Positions 1-49,850 of a stretch of 64,000 nt of DNA are shown piece after piece. Source of the DNA: Dryococelus australis (taxonomy: Eukaryota > Arthropoda > Insecta > Phasmatodea > Phasmatidae); the NCBI GenBank assembly GCA_029891345.1, contig CM056993.1, positions 271,964,900 to 272,028,899 on the forward strand, read 5' to 3'. A model generated the notes under the pieces. It saw only the letters and a program-made list of their open reading frames with translations. It was not told where the DNA came from and made no database searches. The translations under genes and the position numbers were made by a program. How positions within the stretch are numbered: the first letter of the stretch is position 1; each line of letters opens with the position of its first letter.

Positions 1-114
1 AAAAAAGTTTTCAGATCTCTAATTTTTTGCAAGGTTTTAAATTGTTACTTTTGTAAGCTACATATTTTTTATACAGATGTCAGTCCAAAAATACTATAAA
101 ACTTGTCTAGTATT

Positions 115-1925
115 ACAGTACTCTCTGTCTCGTGTAACTTGGCAAGATTTTGACAGTTCAATGAAAGTAGCGCCAAATATTTACTTTTAATTTATAGGCA
201 TATATCCTTTCTCCATCAGCAGGTGCGTCAAGTGGAGTCTTTATATTTGTCAGCTAATCCACTTGCTAGTGTACTGTAATGCTAAACAAATTGTAAGGTA
301 TTTTAGACTGATGCGTGTCTAAATAATTCATAGGTTAAAAAAGTAAAATTATAAAACCTTGCAAAACATTAAACATTTGCTAAGTTTTTAATTTGTCCCA
401 GACAGTGAGTTTGGGTTATCATTTATGAGACAGTAATTGTAGTTCGTATCACAGTTTAGACGTTGCAGCTAATATAATTGGAACTACAAGTATTTCAGGG
501 AACTTGCTTGACAACTCACTTTTATTCTCCAAGAACTCACCAGCGACTATTGCAAAGCAGTAATTCTGCTATTACTGATACTAAACAGTTCTAGTAAATA
601 CGTGGCATTGAATAATGTATGAATTGCTTAAAAACTACTAGTGCATCCCAGTTTGTTCTACAATGTAATAACACGAAAACAAGGGAATGGGTTTCCCGGA
701 GAACATGGCGTGTAATGGACATAAACAGACAATTACCGGCCCAATAGAAATTACTAGTAATCAAAATCTCTGTACACTATATATGTATGTTACACCAGCG
801 ACTATTGCAAAGCAGTAATTCTGCTATTACTGATACTAAACAGTTCTAGTAAATACGTGGCATGGAATAATGTATGAATTGCTTAAAAACTACTAGTGCA
901 TCCCAGTTTGTTCTACAATGTAATAACAACACGAAAACAAGGGAATGGGTTTCCCGGAGAACATGGCGTGTAATGGACATAGACAGACAATTACCGGCCC
1001 AATAGAAATTACTAGTAATCAAAATCTCTGTACACTATATATGTATGTTACTTAAATTATGCAGAACTCGTGGGAAAATAAAACTTTGTGTTTCTGTTAG
1101 AAAATCTGTTACACACGAAAGCTATTTCTTTCTGGCTGGTTAGGTTCGGGAGAGAGCGAACAGATGGTACGCATGGTATGGCAAAGTGTGGTGTTGAAAG
1201 CCAAGCACTATAGTCAACAGATAGCAGCATGTAGGCCTGCCTCTAGATCCAGTCATTTAAAGGTTGACTTTTCTCCTATTACCGTCTTGAAATGACACAA
1301 ATTTGAAATATAGTTAAGTCAAATTATTTGAATTAATAATTCAACAATACCATGCAATATTTCTGTAGGCTTTTAGAATTAATATCAAGCATGGATGGAC
1401 AGTGGGGATACGACATGAAAATATCTAAGGTTTGAAGTTGTGTTTCTTTTGGAGGTCAATCATTTTATTGTGCAATTCATTTGGAACACCTATACATTAC
1501 AATTTTAGCACAAAGTTTAGTTTGCAACTCTTGCAACCGCTGTTTGTGACCACGTAAAATAAAATTTATTAATCTACAAACGGTTTCTTATAGCGTACTT
1601 TCTACTTGTCTGCTGTGCGTCGACTGTGCACTCAGAATAGCCAACGCAATATTAATTTTTATTCGTTTGCGCATCATCTGAGACAGGATTTTGTAAATGG
1701 CACTTTGTTTGTTCCGTGTACATTAAGTTGCCACTCACTGTCAGTCATTATCTTGCCAAGTTATGAGACAGAGAGTACAGTGGCAAGTGGATTAACTGAC
1801 AGTGTGTTGATAAATTATACAGCCTTCTCTTGATGCACCAGTTTATGGCGAAAAGTAAACATGGTGATACTTTTGTTGAACTGTCTAAATCTTGCCAAGT
1901 TAATTGAAAGAGAGAGTAATAAGAA
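115..1925. mobile_element. inverted-repeat (foldback) element, 5' intergenic
   Basis: The segment 115-290 reappears as its reverse complement at about 1740-1925 with visible divergence. Shared landmarks are the arm core AACTTGGCAAGAT, GACAGTTCAA and TAATCCACTTGC. The right arm contains the AACTTGGCAAGAT block twice (near 1750 and 1900), so it may hold its own short duplication. The interior carries the tandem duplication listed separately and no coding sequence I recognise. It is probably a non-autonomous DNA element; I saw no target-site duplication. Confidence 0.5.
539..1051. repeat. 255-bp direct tandem duplication, nearly identical copies
   Basis: Copy 1 is 539-793 and copy 2 is 794-1051, starting at ACCAGCGACTATTGC and ending at ATGTATGTTAC. 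I see only a 3-bp insertion (an extra AAC) and two substitutions between them, so identity is about 98-99%. This is either a very recent duplication or two haplotypes placed in tandem by assembly. Confidence 0.95.
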
Positions 1926-1929
1926 GATT

Positions 1930-3170
1930 GCTAGCAGAGTGTTAAATGTGGTTTTCCTATGTTACAAAGATTTTTTGTGTATGAATTTATTCCTATAAAT
2001 TCAATCAGAAATATATAAACAATGTGATTTTCGTGTATTTAATCAGTGTACACCAGAACATTTGTTTCCAGATGAAAATTGACGAAACTCTGTGTTGTGT
2101 GACATTTTCATTTATGATAGAAGGACTTCAAACATTAGCTAATCAGAAAATTAACTAGTTATACATAAAGAAAATTTAGAGAATTCACCATTACTACTTA
2201 CTCGCCTATGTCATTTTGTTGTTATAAAGTGTTTCAGTTTTCACGGTGGCCACTCACTGAAGAATTTTTTGAAACTGAACGAAGGTTGTGACCCAGAAAA
2301 AATATGGGGTGTTTGTCTGGAAATTGTTTTTTATGAATTTGACTTCAAATATTTTTTTTTTTTTCTTTACTTTAAATTCTTGCAGCAGTACAAAATGTTT
2401 TACGTTTTGGGAATATTTTTTAATCATTGTACTAGGTGGTTGGCAGCAGTGGTAACTATGATAAGTTTTTGTTAATTCTGTGATAGTAATGACATTGTAT
2501 GCACTCCATTTTCAATTTTAGACATGCAAGAGTTATACAGAATAATAATAATACAGCACTGCAAGTAGAGTGTAAGAAAATTTGCCCCCAAATATTTGCA
2601 ATTTAGTGCTATCATTTATCTATAATACAAATGAAAGTGGCAGTACTTCAAAATAAATAAAAATTTGCTGAATGACAAATTTAATTTTGTCTTTTGTATG
2701 GTACAAGTTACTTTGAACTGATGTTTTTAGCAATCATGAAAATGGTATACAGGTTTATTTTTACACAATTAGCATAAAATTTGCGTGAAAATTTGTGTTT
2801 CACTAAGTGAAGTTACAATTAGAGCAGAATTAAAGACCACATGTTTAGTTTATTAATTTAGCATCCTTCATACATCTAAGTAAATTTGGATTGGGGTATG
2901 TCAGATTATATAATTATATTAATTGTATGCATACTAATAATACAATAATAAAATAAGCATTTCGCTTAACTGAAAAAAATGTACATAATCCAAGGTAAGA
3001 GTGCATAGCTTATATGTTTACAAGTTAATAAACAAGTATTTGAAAGTATAAGCAATACAACATTTTTATCCAGTATATAAATTCCCGTATGTATTAGTAA
3101 AAACCGTTAACATTGAGTTTGGTTACAATAAATAAAAATACACATTGCCTTACAATGAGATCCTCCAATT
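1930..3170. other. AT-rich intergenic stretch without recognised features
   Basis: I see no coding sequence, terminal repeat or RNA gene here. Short open frames are what AT-rich DNA gives by chance. Confidence 0.6.
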
Positions 3171-3173
3171 ATC

Positions 3174-3826
3174 AAAATACCTTTGGCATGTATAGGCTGC
3201 ACCTGAAGTTTTTGATGAGAAATTAGGGACGATTGATATTTCAAATATAAGCTGCACTGAATTTTTATATTCCTGGAAATGTTGTCGCGATTCTATACAA
3301 ACATAATAAATTCCGGCATAATTTCTCCTCTACAAAACATTTGTGACAGAAAATTTGTGTAATGTTGCAATGTGCACAAATATACATTGCACGGTTACTA
3401 TTCCACAGATGGTAATGTGACTTGAGAAAGCAAAACCATGGCAACATGTATCACGAAATGGCGTCTTATCAACGTGCTTTTTTTAGGGCCACTGCAGGCA
3501 TGCAAGAAATCTTTCTCTTGTGCAGCAGAGAAATTATTTTCTCATGTACGACATCTATGGCCGAGCTCCAACATGTTTACATTTTATACATGCGGGAGGA
3601 AGGTTATTTTGTTTATGAATGCGAGTAAACAAATAACTGCACAAGTTTATTTTTTTTCCTTCCTTTCGATCCTTTAAAGAGTATGATGACAAATTTCTAA
3701 ACATGTTTTGGAGGGGAAATTTAAAAAAAAAAAAAAATTCTATGTTGATATCTTGTATATAAGCCACACCCCACTTTGTCATTGTTTTTGTAAAAATGTG
3801 CGGCCTATATACGCCGAAATACGGTA
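3174..3826 (+). mobile_element. family A MITE, copy 1 (about 650 bp)
   Basis: The left end (AAAATACC…GGCATGTATAGGC) mirrors the right end (GCGGCCTATATACGCCG then AAATACGG before TA). The interior shares a long stretch, including ACAAAACATTTGTGACA and ATTCCACAGATGGTAA, with copies near 22.4, 28.1 and 44.3 kb. It has no coding capacity and is probably mobilised by a TA-targeting (Tc1/mariner/pogo-like) transposase; the family name is unknown to me. Confidence 0.7.
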
Positions 3827-4029
3827 TTCTTCTACAGATTAGAATGCCATTTTTAAGAAATATTTTTTAGTTATACATACTTTTAATTTATAATACTGCT
3901 TGTTTATATATTTAATGGCTCATGTTAGGTATTACTGTAATAAGTTTAGCTCCAGAGGGATATGGACCAAGTGATGTTTTCTTGGTTCTGAATGGAAACT
4001 GGTGTAACTGACTAGCTTGCCTCTGTGTA

Positions 4030-5660
4030 GTTGTGTATCTAACTATTTTTAACCTGATTTATGTTTTTCATATAAGACAATATACAGAAGTACGTATACA
4101 AACATGTTAGTGTAATTATTTTAGTGTTTTTGAAAAAAATTCTGCAGTGACTTCCGAATCCTTCACCAGTTATTATTCTCACTATTTTCTTTTGTAGTTT
4201 ACAGGGAGCTATCCATTTTTTTTTTATGTGCCCCAAAATATGATTCTATAACTTGTGCATAAAACTGGTTTTTGGTCACATGTCTTTTTAGCATATACAT
4301 GTACATACTGTGTTTACATGATCATTCCAGGTTAGTTTATTTTCTACAGTTAGGCCTGAAAATTTTATATTTTCTATTGCCTCCAGATGATCATTATGTA
4401 TTTTGAAGTTTTTATCCAATTGTTTTTCCTCTCCTGGTTTTGGAATGAAAGTTATTAGGGCTGATTTGTTTACATTCTGTATTAAGTTGTTTCCTAGAAA
4501 CTAGCTTGACACGTCTGTTAGTGTTTGTTTTATCTTCTGTTCAAGAGAGTATTTGTTTGTGCTTGTGGCTAATACATTTATATCACCTGCAAACATTACT
4601 GGTTCGCCATATTTCATACATTTCGGGAAAACATTGATATATATTATGAACAACAATGGTCCTAGAATAGATTCCTGTGATATGCCTGTTGTCATTGTAT
4701 GGGTTTCTGAGGAGGAATTTGTAATGAAACTAGTATTACAATTTATAACTGAGGTGAAATGTTCTCTTTTTTCTAAATATGATCTAATTAATTTATTGAC
4801 TTCTCTTATTCCATTATACTCAAGTAACAAATCATGGTTTACACAATCAAATGTCTTCGTTAGGTCAGCTAATATGCTGGTTGTCTGGTGTTAATAGTTC
4901 TAAAACTCAGTATTTTATATAAAAAACTGACATTGGCTTGATCAGTAGATCTATCTTCTGTATAACCATAGGTGCTACAGTAGAAATTATATTATTTTGT
5001 CAGGAAACTTATCACTCTCTGTGCTATTATTTTTTATAGTATTTTGGAAAAGAATGTAAGTAGTGCAATGGGCCTATAGTTGTCCTTTTGAGTTTTATCT
5101 CCTTTTTTGTAAATTGGTATTATTTTGGCAAATTTTAGTTGGTTGGGAAAGATATTCACTAAATATGTACACTAAAGGATTTTTTATGAGGTTGGTCTCA
5201 TCAATTCAGCATGAATTTTAAATTAAAATTTTTTAATAACACTACAATATCTTCCTAAGAGATTGGTGCAAGGAAAATCACTTGGTTTGCAAGTATTAAC
5301 AAAAAAAATTATTTCCAGTTTCTGTGAATAGTTTTTGTGGTATTTTGGCAAAGTAATTATTTAAAACCTTGGCTATTTCTTTGCTGTCAGTTAAGAGATC
5401 ATTTTTATTTTTAAAGTTAAATTTTCATAGACACTTAGTTTGTAGATCATTGATAACACTCCACATTGTTTGTTTTATTTGTGGAGCTAGAATTTTATTT
5501 ACTATTATAGTTTCTTTTGGCTATATTAGGCTATTCATTGAATGACTTTTTATATTTTGTACAGTACAACTTAAATTTAGGTTCAATTTTTTTTTTTTTT
5601 TTTCAATAAACCCTTGGTCATCCATTTAATTCTAGAATTTTTACGTCATTTTATACTTTT
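4030..5660 (-). mobile_element. non-LTR retrotransposon (LINE) relic, RT and C-terminal part
   Basis: On the minus strand, 4830-4501 encodes an RT fragment: KLIRSYLEKREHFTSVINCN, then ILGPLLFIIYIN and a catalytic box that has decayed from FADD to FAGD. Downstream, 4236-4039 encodes the usual post-RT segment LQKKIVRIITGEGFGSHCRI, with the FFKNTKIITLTCLY motif. The reading is split over frames with several stops, so it is dead. The clade is CR1/L2/Jockey-like, not resolved further. It lies between family A copy 1 and family D copy 1. Confidence 0.8.
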
Positions 5661-6229
5661 TAGTGGGCATGCTACATTGAAATTACACAGAAACTTATTC
5701 AGAAAGGCATTCCAAGCTGTTTTGGATCAATGGTTTCATATACTTAATGCCATTTTTCATTTTAAAATATCTGTTGAAATATAGAGATAGTTGCCTCAGT
5801 AATCATCCTTTTACTAATATATTTTACATCAGAAACACACTAGGGATGAAACATCAATGTTGCCATCTGTGACTGCATTGGACAGTAAACATTGATGGCT
5901 TGAATCCATCGTTCATGAACTATTGAGGTTTCTAGCATCAATAGTATTTATTGGCAGTAAACATTATGTTTGTGTACATCAATGATTACATCTGTTACAT
6001 TTTATAGTAGTGATTTAAAGCAAATACTAATGCCAGAAATAGACAACTGAAATAAGTACCATATGAAATCAACACATTCATGCTTTGTATTAAATACCTT
6101 ACAGCCCCCCTCCCCTAATTTTGTGGTACTATTTTATTCTATTTACAGAAGGAATGTCGACCTTGACAATTCACATTTTCGAGCAAATTGGCTGACATCT
6201 ACCGGCAGAAATATGTAGGCCTACTTGTA
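5660..6229. other. non-coding stretch with CATCAATG-rich segment
   Basis: The part 5840-6010 repeats motifs such as AAACATCAATGTT and ACATTGATGGC that recur at 10600-10710, where they end in GGCCATCCCTTA. This resembles the tips of hAT-type MITEs (AGGGATG…), but I could not define both ends. Confidence 0.3.
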
Positions 6230-7389
6230 TATAGTCCATTCCCCATTGGAAGCTACTTTCTCGGAGCCCTGCTAAATATCTACTTTGTATCCTTCCGCCA
6301 AATGTAGCATCTGTCAAAATCAATGTTTACATGCCATTGTGTGTGTACATGTGTTCGTATACTTTTGCTACACCTAAAAATAAACATTGACATGTGACTT
6401 CTACTTTTATACCTGTCAACTGTGTTGTTTACAGCTTTTCAAAGAATTCTTCGTTAGGTCTATTTCAAAAGGAATATTCAGAGTTTAGGCCTATAACATT
6501 ATTTAGGTCAGCTTTATGACGTTTTAAAAATGCCTGAATTGACAATAGTTCTTATGGTTACGTTACATTAACATGTTTGTTTTCCACAACATAGGACATT
6601 ACATGTAATGCACGTTAATATTTTGCTGCAACTGTGTTAAACACTGGTACAACTGCCGGGGTAGTGAACTGTAGTATTAACTTTTGGTTATTGATATGTG
6701 TTGGGTTATTTCCTTAAGAGGACGGCCTCAGCTTGAATAACGAAGGAATACCCAGTCCAATGAAAAATTGACATTAAAATCAAGCACGCAACTCATGTCG
6801 CTCATTTTTTGTTATAGAAACTTAAAATATAGCGGTGAACATGCACACAAATAAGACTACCATAACTTTTATTCCGCTCATATTTATATGTATTTCTACA
6901 TACTGTGTATTAGGTTTATTGAAATTTATTGGGGCTAGGCTTGGTTATTTTGTTGGGATTGGTGGTAAATCACATTACACAACTGTGTTTCAAACACACT
7001 GGGCATAAACAAACAGACATGGATGTAAATAAATAACTTTGTCATAAAAACAGTTCACATTTACAATGTATAAATAGTTCATATCAAATATTTGAAATCA
7101 CGAACACACAGATCCCAGAGTAATGTTCGCCATGCCACTCTATTTCACACGCAGCGGTTAACGAAACACACCGTAACAGTATATTTATTACTGCCGCGGA
7201 AAAACAGTTTTATCACAACCTCGTAACTTTCGTAGGTAGGTTTAAAAAACACAAAGTCTACAAACGTGATGTAATTTGAAGTATTCTTTCGGAGTAAGTA
7301 TAATTTATGCTTCGTTTGGCAAAAGAGCAACACACCATGTCATGGCTCGCCACGTCTGTCAAATTCATACATACATACACTCGCAATTA

Positions 7390-8545
7390 GGCTACCGCTC
7401 GGTGGCGAGCTCTCACCTCTCTTTCACCCACTCCTTCCTTTTCCACTCCCTTCCTGAACTTACTAACCCCTCTCACAGATATAAATTCCTCCCTCAACAC
7501 ATTCCACTCCCTCACAGACCTCACAAGCATGGACTGCCTACCCTGCTCCGTTCTCCTCCACACCCTCTGAAGCTTATCACCGTTGTTTCCTCTTCCTGTA
7601 AACACCCCCTTACTTAGCTTGCAGTGTATCCCTCCCCGTCCTCCCTCTTCATTCACCACACAGTATGTCCTGACTAATCGTTCAACTTTCCTCCTGTCCT
7701 TCAATGAGCTCCATCCCATTTCTTTCATCATCGCTGATGGCCTATAGTTCTCTTCTTCCTCACCATCTTGCCCCTGCCTTCTCCACCTACCCTTTACCCA
7801 TCTTGCTGCCTTTCTCTGCACCTTTTCCAGTTCTTGCACCTCCACCTCCACATACGGGTCCCATACTGCTGCAGCACATTCTAACATTGGCCGTACCATT
7901 GTGCCATACGCCTTCTCCTTCACCTCACAGCTGACTCCCTTCAGCACCCTTCCCAGTATACCCAGAGCCCTTCTTCCCTTTACTACCACCCTCTCTACCT
8001 GTTTTTTCCACCTGCGGTCTCCCTGCAGTACAATCCCTAGATACTTATATTCTGCTGCTTCTTCTATCGCTTGTCCCTCCCATCTGTACATGTTCCTACT
8101 TATTATCTTCTTCCCTGTGAACCTCATTACCTTAGTTTTTCGTACATTTATCTTCATTTTATTTATTCCGGTCCACAACCATATCTTATCAATGTCCTCC
8201 TGCAAATTCCCCCCCCTCCCCCCCCCCCCCCCCCCCTCTTCCACCTCAGCATATACAACGCAATAGTCTGCAAACAATCTGATTTTTCCCCAATTCCCAA
8301 ACCCATGTCATTTACCATTATGGTAAATAACAAAGGACCCAGCACGCTTCCCTGTGGTACCCCTGACGTAACCTCCTCTTTCTCTGATATTGCCTCCCCC
8401 ACTTTCACCCTCTGCCTTCGCCCCCTGAGAAAGTCCCCTATCCATTCCACTACCCTCCTGTCTGGTATCAGCGCCTCCACTTTCCTCATCAATGTCCCAT
8501 GGGGCACCTTATCAAATGCCTTCTCAAAATCACTTTGTTTCTGCC
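7390..8545 (-). mobile_element. 5'-truncated LINE inserted in family D copy 1
   Basis: Minus-strand frames encode the back half of a non-LTR reverse transcriptase: FEKAFDKVPHGTLMRKVEAL, then GVPQGSVLGPLLFTIMVNDM, a catalytic box reading FADY (expected FADD), LQEDIDKIWLWT, EYKYLGIVLQ, and a C-terminal segment with LEKVQRKAARWVKGRW and MKEMGWSSLKDRRKVERL. This arrangement is typical of CR1/Jockey-like arthropod elements. The frame breaks at a C tract (8209-8236, G on the coding strand). The 3' end has almost no UTR and finishes in a short (TGTA)n tail at 7368-7380. The surrounding plus-strand proline-rich frames are its antisense. Confidence 0.9.
8209..8236. repeat. poly-C tract (8 C, T, 19 C) inside LINE RT
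   Basis: The tract lies in the RT reading frame of the LINE just after the catalytic box and shifts the frame. Confidence 0.95.
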
Positions 8546-9229
8546 CCGCCATCATATCTAAATATATAAAAATAAGTATACAAACGTTAAAATCTCTTCA
8601 GTTGTAAATTAAAAATTCAAAAATCATTATTTTGCTGTAATAAGTATGAAATATGCTACAATTGAAAACATGTGTAATTTAATTGTGTATTAGCGAAGTG
8701 AAACTTCCAGTGTGTGAAAGAGACAAAGACAGAGAGAGCGACAAGCCTTCAAAAGTTGCTCTCTCTCTCTCGATAAAACAACACCATACCATTACGGGCC
8801 TACTCACAATATTTTCCCCTGTTATTTTAAACTGTAAAAATGAGATATGTTGCCATCGGGGCTACCTAAATATTTAAATAGACACCATTTAATTTACAAA
8901 CAGTATACTAAAAAACTAGGTTAACATGATGTTTTAACTGTGAACTATTTCTTACCGCCCGTTGCCAACATGTCGCTGCTCTCACGGTTGTTAATTCATA
9001 TTTTTTAAAAATATATTACAAGTTATAGAAGATATTAAGGTAAAGTTTCATTTATTCAATAATACAGTACTCTAAAGTTAACCATAGTGTTTTATATTTG
9101 TGGAATACATGTTATTGAAAAAATGGGTTGACATGTTATACCTAGAGTGTTTTTTCAAAGGTTGATTGTCATAACTCGCTTCCAATCAGGAATGGACTAT
9201 AGATAGTATAAAGTGCCTTTGCAGATACA

Positions 9230-9640
9230 ACTGCCTGTAGTAAAATTTAATGCAATGTTTATGAAAAGGGAAGATTTCTAGCTGTCATTGTGTTTTCCTC
9301 TAAATTTAATAATTTACTCCAACAAATATAATTCAGTTCCACTATGTAAAATCAAGCAAATGCTTTAATAAAGTATTGTAACAAGGCAGTATGTAGTGTG
9401 TTTGTACACAATTTTCGAAGGAAATAATTTAAAAGTACTACTAAAATGATAGTGTGAAGGGTTATGAAAAACAAGGAAAAGGTACAATAGCTAAATGTAA
9501 TAATAAAATTAAATTATTTTTTTACTTAACTTCTGGTGACAAAAAGTGTAAAAAGTCTCTATAGTAAACAAATAGAAAGTTACAAAAATTTGCTATTCCA
9601 GCCGACTAAAAAGTGATTCAGCTTCCTCCATCAAATTGAC
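9230..9640. other. AT-rich stretch, nothing recognised
   Basis: I see no gene, terminal repeat or RNA here between family D copy 1 and the TA microsatellite. Confidence 0.6.
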
Positions 9641-9644
9641 GTAT

Positions 9645-11087
<1,443 letters not shown>

Positions 11088-11109
11088 CAAAACTGCAGTA
11101 ACAGTAACC

Positions 11110-47527
<36,418 letters not shown>

Positions 47528-47565
47528 ATTGCTTTTCTTTTTCACCTGTTGTTTGTGACATTGTC

Positions 47566-47571
47566 AATAAA
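47566..47571 (+). promoter_or_regulatory. RpS5: RpS5 poly(A) signal AATAAA
   Basis: A canonical AATAAA lies 39 nt after the stop codon. The implied 3' UTR is about 60 nt, the short form usual for ribosomal protein mRNAs. Confidence 0.85.
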
Positions 47572-47594
47572 AGTTGGAAATGTGGATTGGTTAA

Positions 47595-48110
47595 TTTTTT
47601 AAGCCTGTGTTAGTCGTGAATCGACTATATTTATTAATTTCGTCCACACAGTTTATTCAAAATATCTCCAATCCTAGCGAGGCAGGATTGGAGATTTCGA
47701 GCCAGGAATATTTCATCATTAGTAAATAAAAATTACATTATTGCCTGTACATATAAAGGCATTTCGCAGACTTTTTTTGTGCCTCCTTGTGGTTTTGATA
47801 TGACGTTCCTTCGTTGACAACAGTGTAAATTACCACACATACTTCCCTGTTTGCATTATGACTTGGTAAGGAACGAGCGTAACTTATATTTGCACCGTCA
47901 TAATATTTTTGTTTATGTCCAATGTTGGAGACAAAGAAAAGAAATCTCTGATTCAACTTCGAATTTTTCGAAGCTTCACACACCCCTAATGTTGAAAGCC
48001 AACTATGTGATAAGATACCCTAAAACTATGTTAAATACATGAATGGAACACAAATGTAAAAAACTGCCTATTACTAGGATAATAATGTAAATAAGTCATA
48101 GATGTGGATG
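47595..48110. other. region just downstream of RpS5, nothing recognised
   Basis: AT-rich sequence between the RpS5 3' end and the GC-rich block at 48.1 kb. A short palindromic pair (TCCAATCCT…AGGATTGGAG, about 47670-47694) could form a hairpin about 100 nt after the poly(A) signal. Confidence 0.5.
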
Positions 48111-49110
48111 ACTGCATACACATGCCAATGATGTAGCTGTGGCTGTCATGGTGTTGAAACGTGTGACGTCCTGTTCATTAATACTAAACGATTGCTACTC
48201 ATCAGTGCAACCATATTCCCGGCAGTCAGACTGCCAGTACCTACAAGATTTGTTTTATCTACTGGGCCGGGACAGACTTACCAATAATAATTTAATATTT
48301 TACCCGATAAGCCACAGAGACCATGCAAGAGGTCTGGGGCGAGTACAGCAGTGTGATGCAAGATGCCTAGACCCCACTGCTCTCCACTCTGCCACATGCA
48401 CAGAGGATCTAGGCTCTGGGCTTGCACTTACGGTCTGTAAGTAATATGTAAGGAGATGTATCCCGGCCTCCGCATCATTTCTGCTTCAGTTCTCAATCGT
48501 CCTCATCCCTTACCTTATGGGGCCAAAGATTCCAGCGCAAACCGAAGGAAGAACCAGCAGCGTCGACAGCTACACACTTCGACATGTTTTATCCCTTATG
48601 GACAACCTGAGAGTAGAGCTCACCCAGAGTTAACATTATGCTGCTGCCTTTAAACTGAACATGACGAAAACACTTGGCGTGTGATATTTAATTGCAGAGA
48701 GCAACGTCACAGGCAGAATTGTTTTGTTCTCGTGTCAATCAGGAACACTAAGGTTAGCAAAGTTTCTCTCTACTGGTAGACTGGAGCACGTCTGTTTAAA
48801 GTACAGGGCATGTGGCCTGTCGGCTGGCTACAAAGTCTATAGCTGCGATCACAGTTCTGTGGATGGGTGGGCACACTGCCACAGGATTACCTGCCTGGAT
48901 GGTGACCCAGCTTCGGCGGAGGCAGGCAGCTGCTGGTGATGTAGCTGGTCGGGGTCCGGACAGGGCTGGTTTTCTGGTATACCCCAAACCACGGATTGGC
49001 GATTTCGTATGGGATGTTCTCATTCCGTTGGGACAGCTGCAACTATTGGGTGAGGATATCCAGTTGTCTTGACGGGGGTTGCACACGTGCCAACTTTACC
49101 GGTTTGCCCG
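48110..49110. other. GC-rich block, unassigned
   Basis: About 1 kb of markedly higher GC than its surroundings, with open frames of up to 101 codons on both strands and no domain I recognise. It is probably a decayed mobile-element segment like those at 13.3, 54.1 and 57.1 kb. Confidence 0.35.
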
Positions 49111-49437
49111 TAAAATGTATGGAATTTAGTGTGTGTTTACATAAAAAGGCCAAAGTTTTACTGTTGTTTTGTTCATCATAACATTTTTATTTTGTTTGTT
49201 GAAGTACTTTCTTATGATCGCGATAAAGATGTGTTTTTGTAACAAAGAATCTGGTAGCTAATCATGGAATGTTATTGGTTGATTGAAGTTGTAAACGATG
49301 AAGTCATATTTTTATGAAGTGTTTATGATTCGTATCTCGCCATCTTTGTATCACACAATGTGCTTGTATTTACTGGTCGGCCATGTTCGTGTTGAAAGTG
49401 TGTAGTTTTTACATCGTATCGCATAGTAATTGGCAAA

Positions 49438-49850
49438 ATGAGTGGAAAACGTAAGAAAAACCTATTTTCTGATCAATTTGGAAAGAGTACACTGAAGAAT
49501 TATATAATAAAGCCTAACATATGTGAGAAGTTTACGTTTTGCCATGTTTGTAGGCACAATGTAAATATTGCAAAGGCGGCAGAAAAGGTTTTCAACCACG
49601 TGAAATGCGGAAAAAAAACATTTAAAATGTGAAAGACGATTTTAATAATTTGAAATTGGACAGTTTTTTGTCAAAAGTTCTGATGTGGATAACGTTACAG
49701 AAGCGGAATGCTATTTCACGTCTTTTCTAGTTGAACAGAATATTCCAATAAGTAGCATACCATGCCAGGCCTATGTTCAAAAAGACATTTCCTGATTCTG
49801 AAGTGTCAAAAAAAGTATATGATGGCCAGTCAACAGTATTAATTAGGATT
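49438..49850 (+). mobile_element. second hAT-type element, N-terminal fragment
   Basis: An open frame starts MSGKRKKNLFSDQFGKSTLK and continues into a zinc-finger-like FCHVCRHNVNIAKAAEKVFN…KCGKK. After a frame break it resumes with ECYFTSFLVEQNIPIS and then MFKK…FPDSEVSKK. That order (BED-like finger, then the AELLFTTFIVEHNLPI and FPDS segments) is known from hAT-family proteins. The catalytic core and C-terminus are missing. It is not the same family as the hAT at 33-37 kb. Confidence 0.65.

Larger units (their letters stand above)
6232..9199 (+). mobile_element. family D TIR transposon, copy 1, split by a LINE
   Basis: The element begins TAGTCCATTCC…ATTGGAAGC and ends with the inverted form GCTTCCAATC…GGAATGGACTA, each end flanked by TA. 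Removing the LINE at about 7390-8545 leaves about 1.8 kb, close to the 1,732 bp of the copy at 42.2-43.9 kb. I found no transposase in it, so it is probably non-autonomous. Confidence 0.75.

Noticed and set aside
1110-1210. Pyrimidine-rich CTATTTCTTTCTGGC as the RpS5 transcription start
   Set aside because: It lies 10 kb upstream inside the foldback element, and no donor site or conserved 5' exon supports it.
7276-8607. Plus-strand proline/serine-rich frames up to 178 codons
   Set aside because: They are the antisense of the LINE reverse transcriptase; their proline runs come from the poly-C tract.
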